The notes below the pieces were generated by a model that saw only the letters and a program-made list of their open reading frames with translations, was not told where the DNA came from and made no database searches. Positions 45,301 through 54,354 of a DNA stretch of 64,000 bases are shown one piece after another (position 1 is the first letter of the stretch; every line of letters begins with the position of its first letter). Source of the stretch: Pseudomonadota bacterium (GTDB lineage Bacteria > Pseudomonadota > Gammaproteobacteria > Steroidobacterales > Steroidobacteraceae). Location of the stretch: the NCBI GenBank assembly GCA_018241445.1, contig JAFEDT010000011.1, forward strand, positions 372,001-436,000, in the 5' to 3' direction. The translations under genes were made by a program, and so were the position numbers.

Positions 45301-45605
45301 AGTTCACGCGGCGGCTGCGTTCGGAGGGCGTGGCGCTGCGTGAAGCGGTCGCACTGGCCTGCCGGGTGCGCTTGCGGCCGGTGCTGATGACATCCCTGGC
45401 CACGCTGATCGGCCTGATACCGATGGCCCTCAAGATCGGCACCGGCACGGAGGCATATGCGCCGCTGGCGCGCGCGATCATCGGCGGCCTGGCAGTGTCG
45501 GTGGTCCTGACAGTGTTCATCGTGCCGGCCGCCTACTACCTGGTGCACCGCCACGAGGAATCGCCGGCGCGCAACGTGCCGGGCGCATCACAGGTGCCCG
45601 CTTGA
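42375..45605 (+). CDS. RND efflux permease, AcrB/HAE1-like superfamily
   Basis: 1076 residues with 12 helices and two large periplasmic loops. The N-terminus (FPYLVIVLCLITCVVGI, MPVDLFPPIRIPVVVV) and TM6 and TM11-12 segments fit the family. In TM4 the proton relay reads LAFSRLIDNSVVVLEN: the first Asp is present (398), the second is Asn399, whereas AcrB has Asp-Asp. TM10 region contains no obvious CzcA metal motif. A Glu/Ala-rich insert (about 492-520) lies in the cytoplasmic loop between halves. Substrate not predictable. The outer membrane factor gene overlaps its stop by 4 nt. Confidence 0.92.
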   Translation: MPRFALRFPYLVIVLCLITCVVGITQLVRMPVDLFPPIRIPVVVVATFFSGMPPEQVETDITGRFERFFTLASGVDHIESRSLPGVSLIKIYFQPGFNANAAVTSIANLALADLRKLPPGTLPPVVLKFDASSLPVCLVTLKGAGLSEARLRDLGQYDVRNQIASVPGASVPQPFGGRYRQIMVYVDPLKLQAHELSVMDVVRTVNQANLILPAGDVRIGPYDYNLYANSQLDTVDEINRLPLKTVNNAAVLVRDVGHAQDAAQIQSNIVRVDGQPSVYLPVLKQGGDANTIAVVDGIRRGVSRLLDVPRQLVAQVVFDQSQFVRSAIENLIHEGLIGLALTGCMILVFLGSMRATLAVFLSIPLSALAAFIALSFGDSTINAMILGGLALAFSRLIDNSVVVLENIFRHIENGETPAEAAERGGREVQLPVLAATLTTAIVFFPVIFLAGVSRFLFTALALAVVLSLFASYFVAMTVVPLFCARFIGAHEEREAQGDTAAQVGDPEVDPAAGEGAAAAPRGALAAFAHRFHRSFNAAFARLLDHYQDSLARCLLRPVATVVAISGLFVLCAGLYPFIGKAYFPRTDPSQFVINLKAPTGTRMELTDKLVEQVEQIVRQVVPARELKTLVSNIGTTPGFSSIYTPNSGPHTAFVQVGLKPGHSRSSFAYMDAVRQRIGRDLPLLSTYFQTGGLVDAVLNLGLPAPLDVQVSGSDMQTTHEVATRIAGAVRALPGVSDVMVPQDVDYPSLRLDIDRLHASELGLDEKEVVGNVITALTSNGMIAPSYWVDPKSGNDYLLTVQYPEGYIHNLTDLRAVPLRGAGASVPTRLDTVSSIRHIESPTEVDHYQLRREMDVYVSPDGEDLSHVLTGVERIVHGMTLPAGVRVTVRGSAEAMRSSFSAFGFGLILATLLVYLVLVAQFQSFLDPFLILLAVPTGLAGVLLILFATGTTLNIMSLMGVVMMVGIVVSNSILIVEFTRRLRSEGVALREAVALACRVRLRPVLMTSLATLIGLIPMALKIGTGTEAYAPLARAIIGGLAVSVVLTVFIVPAAYYLVHRHEESPARNVPGASQVPA

Positions 45606-47053
45606 GGGGCGGGGCTGCGGCGCTGCTGCTGGCGCTGCCGGCGCTGGGCAGCGCGGGGCCGCCGGCCCGAGCGCTGGACCTGGCCGCGCCTGCGCCCGCG
45701 CAATCGTTCACGGCGGTCGATGTCGTGCCTGCGCTGAATCTGGCCGAGGCGCACGCGCTGGCACTGGCGCAGCACCCGGACGTGGCGGCGGCCGACTACC
45801 GCGCCGAGGCGCAGCGCCAGGTGTTTCTTGAGAACCGGGCCGGACTGCTGCCCCAGCTCAGCCTGTACGGGTCGTCCGTGCACGCCGACGCCGGCAATAC
45901 CCGGCTGCTCGCCGGCGGGCTGAACAATCCCTCCGTTATCAGCCGCACTGCCTTCGGTGCCGGCATGAGCCAGCTCATCACCGACTTCGGCCGCACCACC
46001 AACCTGGCGGCAAGCGCGAAGCTCAGCGCCGGCGCCGCGCAGCAGGTCGCATTGGCCACCCGCGAGCAGGTCCTGCTCGCCGTTGACCGCAGCTATTTCG
46101 GCGTGCTGCAGGCGCAGGCGATCGAGCAGGTGGCCCGACAGACCCTTAAGACCCGCGACCTGCTGCTGCAGCGCGTGAGCATCCTGGCGCAGAACAAGCT
46201 GAAGTCGGATCTGGACGTGAGTTTCGCGCAGGTCGGCCTCGAGGACGCGCGCCTGCTGGTGCAGCGTGCCCAGGGTGAGGCGCAGGCCGCCATGGCCAGC
46301 CTGTCGGCGGCGCTGGGCTATCGCGAGCAGCACGTGTTCGCGCTGGCGGACGAGCACGAGGAAGCCGTACCGCAGCTTCCCGGGGACCCAGGGTCGCAGC
46401 AGACGCCCGACCTGCAGGGCGTCGAACCTTTGATTGCACAGGCGCTGCAGCGGCGTCCCGAACTGGCGGGGCTGCGCGACGACGAGGCCGCCGCCGTACG
46501 CCTGGCGCGCTCGCTGCGCGATGCGCGACTGCCCGCCGTCTCGGCGGTCCTGGCCGCCGGTGGCGCGACCGCGCGCGATTCGCGCCTGCCGGCCAACTAC
46601 AGTGCGGGTGGCATCCAGGTGAGCGTGCCGCTGTTTGCCGGGGGCCTGTACAGTGCGCGCCAGCACGAGGCCGAGCTGCGCGCGCGCGCCACCGCGCAGA
46701 CCCGCCGCAAGCTCGAAGACGATGTGAGCCGCGACGTGCGGATCGCCTGGGTCTCGCTGCACAATGCGCAGGAGCGGCTGCGCACCGCGATGCAGCTGCG
46801 CCGTTATGCCGATACCGCGTATCAGCTTGCGGATGCGCGTTACCGCGCCGGCAGCAGCTCCATGGTCGAACTGAGCCAGGCGCAACTGGCGGCCACTTCG
46901 GCACAGATCGAGGAAACCTCGGCGCGCTACGAAGTGCGGCTGCGCGAAGCGGACCTGGCCTACCAGAGCGGCGCGCTGAGTGTGCCGGACCGATCCGCAC
47001 GGATCGGCGGCGCTGCGGGCTCGCAATCACCCAGCGCACAATACCTGCCCTGA
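45602..47053 (+). CDS. TolC-like outer membrane efflux factor
   Basis: 483 residues. Signal peptide (1-25), then the two OEP repeats of alternating helices and strands: NLAEAHALALAQHPDVAAADY, RAGLLPQLSLYGS; and in the second half LARSLRDARLPAVSAVLA, VSVPLFAGGLYSARQHEA and ADARYRAGSSSMVELSQAQ. No lipobox, so it is not a lipoprotein of the OprM type. Start is TTG 45602, placed inside the permease stop (TTGA), a weak start that may lower its yield. Completes the tripartite pump. Convergent with the next porin, 8 nt apart. Confidence 0.93.
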   Translation: MRGGAAALLLALPALGSAGPPARALDLAAPAPAQSFTAVDVVPALNLAEAHALALAQHPDVAAADYRAEAQRQVFLENRAGLLPQLSLYGSSVHADAGNTRLLAGGLNNPSVISRTAFGAGMSQLITDFGRTTNLAASAKLSAGAAQQVALATREQVLLAVDRSYFGVLQAQAIEQVARQTLKTRDLLLQRVSILAQNKLKSDLDVSFAQVGLEDARLLVQRAQGEAQAAMASLSAALGYREQHVFALADEHEEAVPQLPGDPGSQQTPDLQGVEPLIAQALQRRPELAGLRDDEAAAVRLARSLRDARLPAVSAVLAAGGATARDSRLPANYSAGGIQVSVPLFAGGLYSARQHEAELRARATAQTRRKLEDDVSRDVRIAWVSLHNAQERLRTAMQLRRYADTAYQLADARYRAGSSSMVELSQAQLAATSAQIEETSARYEVRLREADLAYQSGALSVPDRSARIGGAAGSQSPSAQYLP

Positions 47054-47061
47054 AACAGGCC

Positions 47062-48459
47062 TCAGAACCTGTAGCGCGCCCCCACGGTCGGGTTGACGTT
47101 ATTGGTATACAGGTAGCCGGCGGCCAGGCCGTCCCGCACCTGGCTGTACATGGCGCCAAGGTAGACATCGAAGTGCACATTGAAGCGGTAGTCTGCGGTG
47201 AATGACAGCCCCTGCAGATCGCCGCGGCACTTGCTGTTGGCGTCCGAGCTGCAGCCGGCCAGGGCGCCGGTGCCGAAGGCGCTCTGGTGCACCCCGTACC
47301 AGGCCACCACCAGGTCCAGGCGCTGGTTGGCCGCGTAGCGCACGCCGCTCCAGTAGACCTGCAGGATCCTGCGCTGGTTGTAGGCGGTGTTGTTGACGTA
47401 GGGGAGCACGTAGCCGCCGATGTTGCCGAAGCCCACCGCGAGCGGATGGCGCGGGTTGCTGTAGACGATGTTCTCGTAGCCGGCAAACAGCCTGAGCCTG
47501 TCGAGTCGATACAGGCCCATCAACGCCAGGCTTTTGTTGTCCGAGACCGTGCCGGCCAACGAGCGCCGCAAGTCGTAGCCGGCAGGCAGCGTTGCCACCT
47601 GCGCGGCGCTGAGTGAGCTGCCGGTAATGGAGCCGTCGACCTGCGAGTAGTAGCCATCGACCGCGAGTCCGCCGATGGTAGCGCCCCCGTTGGCCTGCAC
47701 GGCGGTACGCTGCGAGCCGCTGTTGAACCTGTACAACCCGGCAAGGTGCAGCTGCCCGCCGAAGCGCAGCAGGTACCGGGCGGTCGAGTCCAGGCGATTG
47801 TCCTCGTTGCTGCCGGCGCCAGCGTAGGTGTTCGAGGCGCCCAGCAGACCGAAGGCCGAGGCCAGCTGGTTCGGATCGTAGCGCACCATGCCTTCGGCGA
47901 TGAGCGCCTGCTGGCGGCCGAACGTGAGCGTGCCGAAGCGTCGCGACGTCAGCCCGAGCCAGGCGGTCTGAAAAAGCTGGCCGGCGGAACTGCCGTCGAC
48001 GCCGACGCTCTGGTTCTTCGCGGCCTTGCCGTTGTTCGCGGTGACCGAGCGCACGGAGTCGGCCAGTTCACCCGATTGCGGGTTGAAGAAGGTTTCGATC
48101 TGGAACACCGCCGCCAGATCATCGGTGAGAGGTTCATTGCCCTGCAGGCCGAGGCGCGACTGGCCCATGTTGCTCGGGGTCAGGCCCAGGACAGCCCGGT
48201 AACTGTTGGAGCGCACGATGTTGCCGCTGGCCGCGGGCCGGTAGGGCGTGAACGGCGCCATGTGAGTGTCGTACTGCAGGCCGATGTCGACCACGCCGTA
48301 GAGCGTAATGCCGTTCCAGGTCAGGCTGTCGGTTGCCGGGACGCCGGGGCCGCTCTTCTGCTGGGCAAGGGCGGGGGCGGCGACCAGCAGGCCGAGCGCC
48401 GCAAGGAAGGCGGCCGCCCATCCGCGCCCGGCCGCTTTTTCAGTCATCACCCGCTGCAT
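47062..48459 (-). CDS. General gram-negative porin
   Basis: 465 residues: signal peptide with ALAQQ cleavage near 31, then a barrel with SLTWNGITLYGVVDIGLQYD, SRLGLQGNEPL, FQIETFFNPQSG, LGLTSRRFGTLTFGRQ and the terminal YRF. The pattern is that of the betaproteobacterial-type Porin_4 family (trimeric diffusion channel). One possible loop disulfide (GCSSDANSKC). Start ATG 48459; ATG 48447 is an alternative. The gene is monocistronic, downstream of dapD on the same strand with 148 nt between. Confidence 0.88.
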   Translation of the reverse strand: MQRVMTEKAAGRGWAAAFLAALGLLVAAPALAQQKSGPGVPATDSLTWNGITLYGVVDIGLQYDTHMAPFTPYRPAASGNIVRSNSYRAVLGLTPSNMGQSRLGLQGNEPLTDDLAAVFQIETFFNPQSGELADSVRSVTANNGKAAKNQSVGVDGSSAGQLFQTAWLGLTSRRFGTLTFGRQQALIAEGMVRYDPNQLASAFGLLGASNTYAGAGSNEDNRLDSTARYLLRFGGQLHLAGLYRFNSGSQRTAVQANGGATIGGLAVDGYYSQVDGSITGSSLSAAQVATLPAGYDLRRSLAGTVSDNKSLALMGLYRLDRLRLFAGYENIVYSNPRHPLAVGFGNIGGYVLPYVNNTAYNQRRILQVYWSGVRYAANQRLDLVVAWYGVHQSAFGTGALAGCSSDANSKCRGDLQGLSFTADYRFNVHFDVYLGAMYSQVRDGLAAGYLYTNNVNPTVGARYRF

Positions 48460-48607
48460 TGACCTGCCAACTCCAGCGATCAGGAGCCGGAAGGTTGCGC
48501 GACCGCGGGTCACGCCGTCAGTCGCGTGCCGGTCACAAAGCGGTTGTCGCGCCGGCCCCGTCGCGCACACCGTGGCAGGGGCCCGCGCGGACCCTGCGCA
48601 GCAGCTG

Positions 48608-49444
48608 TCAGGTGTCGGCGGCGCGCAGCAGCTCGTTGATGGAAGTCTTGGCCCGGGTCTGCGCGTCCACGCGCTTGACGATCACCGCGCAGTACAGGCT
48701 GTGGCTGCCGTCGGCGGCCGGCAGACTGCCGGGAACCACCACCGCGCCTGCCGGTACGCGGCCCTGCAGGATCTGCCCCGTGGTGCGATCGTAGATGCGG
48801 GTGCTCTGGCCGATGAACACGCCCATGGAGATCACGGCACCGGCGCCGACGATTACACCCTCGACGATTTCCGAGCGCGCGCCGATGAAGCAGCCGTCCT
48901 CGATGATGGTGGGCGCGGCCTGCAGGGGTTCCAGCACGCCGCCGATACCTACGCCGCCGGACAGGTGCACGTCGCTGCCGATCTGCGCGCAGGATCCCAC
49001 CGTGGCCCAGGTGTCCACCATGGTGCCCGCGCCGATCCAGGCGCCGATGTTGACGTAGCTGGGCATCAGTACCGCATTGGGTGCGACGTAGGCGCCGCGC
49101 CGCACCACGGCGGGCGGCACCACGCGCACCCCGGCGGAGCGGAACGCGTCCGTGTCCATGTCCGCGTACTTCAGCGGCACTTTGTCGTAGTAGCGGGTCG
49201 CGCCGCCGTCCATGACCTGGTTGTCGCGGGTGCGGAAAGACAGCAGCACCGCCTTCTTGAGCCACTCGTGCACCACCCAGCCGCCGGCGTGCGGCTCGGC
49301 GACGCGGCAGCGGCCGCTATCCAGCAGTGCAATGCATTCCTCGATGGCGGCCGCAATGGCGGGCGGCGTATTGGCCGCCGACAGTTGCGCGCGGCGCTCG
49401 AAGGCGGCCTCGATGGTGCTCTTCAGGTTGTCGATGTCAGTCAT
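48608..49444 (-). CDS. dapD: Tetrahydrodipicolinate N-succinyltransferase
   Basis: 278 residues, left-handed beta-helix acyltransferase. It converts tetrahydrodipicolinate and succinyl-CoA to N-succinyl-2-amino-6-oxopimelate. Hexapeptide repeats run through [35 protein letters not shown] and [20 protein letters not shown]; the N-terminus begins [12 protein letters not shown]. Standard length. Its start overlaps the dapC stop (ATGA). Confidence 0.97.
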   Translation of the reverse strand: MTDIDNLKSTIEAAFERRAQLSAANTPPAIAAAIEECIALLDSGRCRVAEPHAGGWVVHEWLKKAVLLSFRTRDNQVMDGGATRYYDKVPLKYADMDTDAFRSAGVRVVPPAVVRRGAYVAPNAVLMPSYVNIGAWIGAGTMVDTWATVGSCAQIGSDVHLSGGVGIGGVLEPLQAAPTIIEDGCFIGARSEIVEGVIVGAGAVISMGVFIGQSTRIYDRTTGQILQGRVPAGAVVVPGSLPAADGSHSLYCAVIVKRVDAQTRAKTSINELLRAADT

Positions 49445-50655
49445 GGCGGCAATGGTACCGCGGCTGCGCCGTTGCGAATGAAATCCCGCAGGCGCTGCGC
49501 CGCCTCCAGGCACGCCGTCAGCGGCGGTACCAGCGAGATGCGCACGTGACCGGCGCCGGGATTGCCGGCCGGGCCAGGACGGCCGAGGTAACTGCCCGGC
49601 AGCACGGTCACGTGGGTTTGTGCGTACAGGCGCGCGGTGAAGTCTTCGTCGTCAGCGCCGATCCGCGGCCACAGGTAGAAGGCGCCCGCGGGACGGCGCA
49701 CCGGCAGCAGCGGCGAGAGCAGCGGCAACACCCGGTCGAATTTTTCCTGGTAAAGGCGTCGGTTGGCCGCAACGTGCCCTTCATCCTCCCAGGCGGCGAT
49801 GCTCGCCAGCTGGGTCGGCACGGACATGGCGCTGCCGTGGTAGGTGCGGTAGAGATGGAAGCGCTCGATGAGCTGCGGATCGCCGGCGACGAAACCCGAG
49901 CGCAGCCCCGGGACGCTGGAGCGCTTGGAGAGGCTGTGGAACACCACGCAGTGTTCGAAAGCCGTGTGCCCGGCGAGTTGCGCCGCCTGCAGCAGTCCCG
50001 GCGGCGGTATCCCGTCCAGGTACAGTTCGGTGTAGCACTCGTCGCTGGCGATCACAAAACCGTGTTGCCGCGCCAGTTGCAGCGCGCGCTGCAACCAGGC
50101 GAGCGGCGCGACCGTGCCGGTGGGATTGTCGGGACTGCACAGAAACAACAGCTGGCAGCGCCGCCACACCTGTGCCGGCACGCTGTCCAGGTCCGGCAGT
50201 GCGTCGGCAGCGGCGGCCAGGTAGTGCGGCTGCGCGCCGGCGAGCAGCGCCGCTCCCTCGTAGATCTGGTAGCAGGGGTTGGGCATCGCCACCAGCGGCG
50301 CCGGCGCCGTGCTGTCGAGGACCGCCTGGACGATGGCGAACAGCGCCTCGCGCGTGCCGTTGACCGGCAGCACCATGTTCTCGGGCAGCACGCTGCCGGG
50401 AGCAAGCCCGTAGCGGCGCGTCAGCCACTGTGCACAGGCCGCGCGCAGCTGCGGCAGCCCGCGTGTCAGCGGGTATTTGTCCACGCGCGCCAGGCCGGCG
50501 CGCAGCGCCTCGAGGATGAATTGCGGCGGCGTGTGCTGAGGCTCCCCGATGGACATGGCGATGGGCGTCAGCTCCCGCGGCGGGGTGTACGGGGCCAGCA
50601 GGCGCGCCAGCCGCTCGAAGGGGTAGGGGGCGAGCAGCCGCAGGCGCGGGTTCAT
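49441..50655 (-). CDS. dapC: Succinyldiaminopimelate aminotransferase
   Basis: 404 residues, fold-type I PLP aminotransferase. Segments: [36 protein letters not shown], the Tyr of SDECYTELY, the PLP-lysine motif [18 protein letters not shown] and the C-terminal Arg in VRISLVPP. It makes the substrate for DapE at 26.2-27.4 kb. Position between glnD and dapD with 4-nt overlaps at both ends is a typical gammaproteobacterial arrangement. Confidence 0.95.
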   Translation of the reverse strand: MNPRLRLLAPYPFERLARLLAPYTPPRELTPIAMSIGEPQHTPPQFILEALRAGLARVDKYPLTRGLPQLRAACAQWLTRRYGLAPGSVLPENMVLPVNGTREALFAIVQAVLDSTAPAPLVAMPNPCYQIYEGAALLAGAQPHYLAAAADALPDLDSVPAQVWRRCQLLFLCSPDNPTGTVAPLAWLQRALQLARQHGFVIASDECYTELYLDGIPPPGLLQAAQLAGHTAFEHCVVFHSLSKRSSVPGLRSGFVAGDPQLIERFHLYRTYHGSAMSVPTQLASIAAWEDEGHVAANRRLYQEKFDRVLPLLSPLLPVRRPAGAFYLWPRIGADDEDFTARLYAQTHVTVLPGSYLGRPGPAGNPGAGHVRISLVPPLTACLEAAQRLRDFIRNGAAAVPLPP

Positions 50656-53339
50656 CGCACGGCGGCCTGGTGGCGATCGAGGGCCTGCACCAGCCGCGCA
50701 CTCAGGCGCTGCGCGGCATCTTCCGGCAGGGGGCGATTGTCGGCGCCGGTCACGTGGAACACGTCCTCGGCGCGCTCCCCCACGGTCATGATCTTGGCGG
50801 CGTGCAGTTCGATGTGCTCCTGCAGCAGCACCCGTCCCACCTCGCACAGCAGGCCCGGCCGGTCGCCGGCGGTCAGTTCCAGCACCGAGCGGCTGTTGCG
50901 CTCATCGACAGTGACCGCGATCTGCGTCGAGGTATTGAACATGCGTGCCTGGCGCGGCGCGCGCCGCGAGACCGTGAAGGGCGCCTCGCCGGGTGCGCGC
51001 AGCGAGCGCCACAGGGCGCGCTCGATCTCCGCCTGGCGGTCGCTGTCGGCGATCGGTCCGCCGTCTTCCTCCAGCAGGTGATACAGGTCCAGGCTGAAGC
51101 CGTCGCCGGTGGGGGTGATGCGCGCATCGACAATGTTGAGTCCCAGCTGATCGAGCACCGCCGTGGTGCGGGCAAAACCGTGGCGGCGCAGCCGGGTGAA
51201 AATCAGCGCCGCGGTGGTGCCGCGGACGCTGCGCGGGTCGAGCGCCACCAGCGGCTCGTCCGAGGCCGGGTCGCGCTCGGCCAGCAGGCCGGTGTGCCAC
51301 GCGACCTCCTCGGGGGAATGCTGCAGGAAGTAGGCGGGTGTGAAACGCGCCCACACCGCGGCGCATTCGGCGGACCCCACGCCGCGCTCGCCGAGCAGGC
51401 GGCGGGCCGCGTCCTGGTTTTCCTGCACCAGGTGCTCAGGGTCGATCGGCGACTCCAGTCCGCGCCGCAGGGCGCGCCGCACGCGCTGCTGGAAGTCACG
51501 AAACAGCGAGGCCTTCCACGAGTTCCACAGCTTGGGGTTGGTCGCGCGTACGTCGGCGCAGGTCAGCACGTACAGGTAATCGAGGTGCGTCTCGTCGCCG
51601 ACAAGACGTGCGAAGTCGTTGATGACCTGCGGGTCGGCGATGTCGCGCTTCTGCGCCGTGAGCGACAGCTGCAGGTGATTGCGCACCAGCCAGGCCGTCA
51701 GGCGCGCATCGTAGGCCGACAGTCCCTGCTCCAGGCAGAAGGCCTCGGCGTCGACCGCCCCCAGCTCCGAATGATCTCCGCCGCGGCCCTTGGCGATGTC
51801 GTGAAACAGCGCCGCCAGGTAGGCGATTTCCGGCCGCGGCAACTGCTGCATGACTTGCGAGGCTTCCGGCAGTTCCTGGTCGTAGCGGGTGATCGCGAAG
51901 CGCCGCAGATTGCTGACCACGAACAGCGTGTGGGCATCGACGGTGTAGGCGTGGAACAGGTCGTACTGCATGCGCCCGACGATGCGTCCGAAGGCGGGGA
52001 TGTAACGTCCCAGCACCCCGTAGGTGTTCATGCGCCGCAGCTCGTGCGTCACGCCGACCGGGGCGCGCAGGATCTCCAGGAACAGCCGGTGGTGGCGCGG
52101 GTTCTGGCGGAACTCCTCGTCGATCAGCCACAGGCTGCGCGCCACGGCCCGCATGGTGGCGGCGCGCACGCCACGCACCTGCGGGTTCTGCTGCAGCAGT
52201 GCGAACAGCTCCAGCAGCGCCGCGGGCGAGCGTGCGAACACCTCCTCGTTCAGCGCTTCCAGCGAGCCGTCGCGCACCTGGAAGCGCGCGTTCAACGGCA
52301 CCGGCGCGCTGTCGGCGCCGCCTATCGCCTCGCGGAACAGCTGCAGCAGCAGCTCGTTGAGCAGGCTGACGTCCATGACAGTGCGGTAGTAGCGCTGCAT
52401 GAACTGCTCGACCGCCAACGTGTAGGAGGCGTCCTCGTAGCCGAACGTACGCGCCAGGGTGATCTGGTGATCGAACAACAGGCGGTCCTCGCGCCGGCCC
52501 GTGAGGACGTGCAGGCCGAAGCGCACTTTCCACAGGAAGGCCTGCGCCTGCTTCAGCCGGCGCAGCTCCGCGCTGCTCAGGAAGCCGCGCGCCGCCAGCT
52601 CCTCGGGGCTGGCGGCGCCACAGTAGCGCCGCGCCACCCAGCCGATCGTCTGTATGTCGCGCAGACCGCCCGGGCCGGCCTTGACGTTGGGTTCCAGGTT
52701 GTAGGCAGTGTCGTTTTCCTTGAGGTGCCGTGCCTCCTGCTCGCGCAACTTCGCCTGGAAGAACGCCGCCACCGGCCACAGCTGCGTGGGCGAGAGGGCC
52801 GCGTGCATGGCCTCGAGCAGTGCGCCGGCGCCGGCCAGCAGGCGCGCCTCGAGCAGGGTCGTCATGACTCCCACGTCCGCCGCGCTTTCCTGTGCACACT
52901 GCGCCACGGTGCGCACGCTGTGCCCGACCTCGAGTCCGAGGTCCCACAGAAAAGCGACCAGGCTCTCAACCGCGGTGCGGTTGCGGGCATCCAGTGCCGT
53001 GGTCACCAGGATCAGGATGTCGATATCGGAACAGGGATGCAGTTCGCCGCGGCCGTAGCCGCCGACCGCAACCAGCTCCCAGCCATGGGCGTCGGCCCCG
53101 TGCAGTGACCAGGCGTGGCGCAGCAACACGTCGATGAGCGCGGCCCGCGCGCGCACCAGGTCCTCGACCGGCTCCTCGGCGGCGAAGCGCGCCCTGAGTT
53201 CCGCATCCGCCTGCTGCAGTTGCTCGCGCCACTGCGCCGGATCGGGGTTGTGCGCCAGCAGCGCCGGCAGGCGCGCCAGCCGCGGCCAGCTGAATGCCGC
53301 GGAGACGGTGGCCGGGGCCTGCGCCTCTACGGGATCCAT
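50652..53339 (-). CDS. glnD: Bifunctional PII uridylyltransferase/uridylyl-removing enzyme
   Basis: 895 residues. Nucleotidyltransferase domain with GGYGRGEL (93-100) and DID (105-107), then the PII-uridylyltransferase middle domain, HD domain (LFHDIAKGRGGDHSELG) for uridylyl removal, and two C-terminal ACT domains (about 700-770 and 815-880) that read glutamine. It controls PII proteins and so nitrogen assimilation. Start ATG 53339; translation coupled to dapC; map lies 19 nt upstream on the same strand. Confidence 0.96.
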   Translation of the reverse strand: MDPVEAQAPATVSAAFSWPRLARLPALLAHNPDPAQWREQLQQADAELRARFAAEEPVEDLVRARAALIDVLLRHAWSLHGADAHGWELVAVGGYGRGELHPCSDIDILILVTTALDARNRTAVESLVAFLWDLGLEVGHSVRTVAQCAQESAADVGVMTTLLEARLLAGAGALLEAMHAALSPTQLWPVAAFFQAKLREQEARHLKENDTAYNLEPNVKAGPGGLRDIQTIGWVARRYCGAASPEELAARGFLSSAELRRLKQAQAFLWKVRFGLHVLTGRREDRLLFDHQITLARTFGYEDASYTLAVEQFMQRYYRTVMDVSLLNELLLQLFREAIGGADSAPVPLNARFQVRDGSLEALNEEVFARSPAALLELFALLQQNPQVRGVRAATMRAVARSLWLIDEEFRQNPRHHRLFLEILRAPVGVTHELRRMNTYGVLGRYIPAFGRIVGRMQYDLFHAYTVDAHTLFVVSNLRRFAITRYDQELPEASQVMQQLPRPEIAYLAALFHDIAKGRGGDHSELGAVDAEAFCLEQGLSAYDARLTAWLVRNHLQLSLTAQKRDIADPQVINDFARLVGDETHLDYLYVLTCADVRATNPKLWNSWKASLFRDFQQRVRRALRRGLESPIDPEHLVQENQDAARRLLGERGVGSAECAAVWARFTPAYFLQHSPEEVAWHTGLLAERDPASDEPLVALDPRSVRGTTAALIFTRLRRHGFARTTAVLDQLGLNIVDARITPTGDGFSLDLYHLLEEDGGPIADSDRQAEIERALWRSLRAPGEAPFTVSRRAPRQARMFNTSTQIAVTVDERNSRSVLELTAGDRPGLLCEVGRVLLQEHIELHAAKIMTVGERAEDVFHVTGADNRPLPEDAAQRLSARLVQALDRHQAAVR

Positions 53340-53358
53340 CTGCGGTCCGGCGCGCGCG

Positions 53359-54129
53359 TCAGTGCCGCCGCCCGTGCGCGCCCAGCGTGAGCACCTCGAA
53401 GCCACCGGCCGTCACCAGCACCGTGTGCTCCCACTGCGCTGAAAGCGAATGGTCCTTGGTGATCACCGTCCAGCCGTCGGCCAGCAGCCGCACGTGCCGC
53501 CTGCCGGCGTTCACCATCGGCTCGATGGTGAAGGTCATGCCGGGTTCCAGCGCCAGGCCCGTGCCAGGCTCGCCATAGTGCAGAACCTGCGGGTCCTCGT
53601 GGTACACGCGCCCGATGCCGTGGCCGCAGTACTCGCGCACCACGGAATATTCATGCTGCTCGACAAAGGCCTGGATGGCGTGACCGATGTCACCGAGGCG
53701 CGCGCCGGGGCGCACCACCTCGATGCCGCGCCACATCGCGTCGAAGCAGGTTTCAGCCAGGCGCTGCGCGTGCGGCGCCGGCTTGCCGACGAAGTACATG
53801 CGGCTGGTGTCGCCATGAAAGCCGTCGCGGATCACGGTCACGTCAATGTTGACGATGTCGCCGGCCTTGAGCCGCTTGTCGTTGGGAATCCCGTGACACA
53901 CCACGTGGTTCACCGAGGTGCAGATCGTCTTGGGGAAGCCGCGGTAATTGAGGTTGGCAGGCACCGAGCGCTGTACCCTGACGATGTGCTCGTGGCATAA
54001 CCTGTCCAGTTCCTCGGTGGTCACGCCCGGCACGACGTGCTCGCCGATCATGTCGAGCACCTCGGCGGCCAGGCGCCCGGCAATACGCATTTTTTCCTGC
54101 TCTTCCGGGGTCTTGATCGTGACGGACAT
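53359..54129 (-). CDS. map: Methionine aminopeptidase, type I
   Basis: 256 residues. Removes the initiator Met from nascent proteins. The dinuclear metal ligands sit in NIDVTVIRDGFHGDTSRMY, GHGIGRVYHEDP, FTIEPMVN and SAQWEHTVLV; the VCHGIPNDKRL segment is family-specific. Start ATG 54129. The gene is divergent from rpsB, with 225 nt between them that hold the rpsB promoter and leader, a highly conserved proteobacterial layout. Confidence 0.97.
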   Translation of the reverse strand: MSVTIKTPEEQEKMRIAGRLAAEVLDMIGEHVVPGVTTEELDRLCHEHIVRVQRSVPANLNYRGFPKTICTSVNHVVCHGIPNDKRLKAGDIVNIDVTVIRDGFHGDTSRMYFVGKPAPHAQRLAETCFDAMWRGIEVVRPGARLGDIGHAIQAFVEQHEYSVVREYCGHGIGRVYHEDPQVLHYGEPGTGLALEPGMTFTIEPMVNAGRRHVRLLADGWTVITKDHSLSAQWEHTVLVTAGGFEVLTLGAHGRRH

Positions 54130-54192
54130 GGGGCTCGTGGGCCAGGGATAAGGGGCGTCGGCACGGTGGGCCCCCGCGTGCGGCGTAAGGCG

Positions 54193-54221
54193 TTGTTCCG
54201 ACGAGGTCTTCATGGTATAAA
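54193..54221 (+). promoter_or_regulatory. Sigma70 promoter of rpsB-tsf
   Basis: TTGTTC (54193-54198) and TATAAA (54216-54221) with exactly 17 nt spacing. The -10 is followed by a GC-rich discriminator (GCGCGGCC), as in promoters under stringent (ppGpp/DksA) control. Predicted start near 54228, giving a leader of about 125 nt before rpsB. Confidence 0.65.
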
Positions 54222-54268
54222 GCGCGGCCTTTTTTGGCAACGCAACCCACACGCGCGTCAGCAATAAC

Positions 54269-54318
54269 CGAACGACTGGGTGTTCCGGGGTGATCTTTCA
54301 CCCGGGGATGGTCGTCCG
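54269..54318 (+). promoter_or_regulatory. Structured rpsB leader, putative S2 autoregulatory element
   Basis: An inner hairpin CCG(G)GGTGA-TCTT-TCACCCGG (54285-54305, one bulged G) is enclosed by ACGAC (54272-54276) pairing with GTCGT (54311-54315) and a flanking CG/CG pair, leaving an asymmetric internal loop. rpsB-tsf of E. coli is repressed by free S2 through its 5' leader; location and two-stem form fit such an element, though sequence identity to the known leader was not tested. Confidence 0.5.
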
Positions 54319-54354
54319 GGACGCGCGGAGGCTCAACCCGAACAGGAGTTTTTC

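Noticed and set aside
50670..53108. Open frame of 812 codons on the plus strand opposite glnD
   Set aside because: Composition (His/Gln/Arg-rich) is that of a GC-rich antisense frame, and glnD on the other strand is clear.
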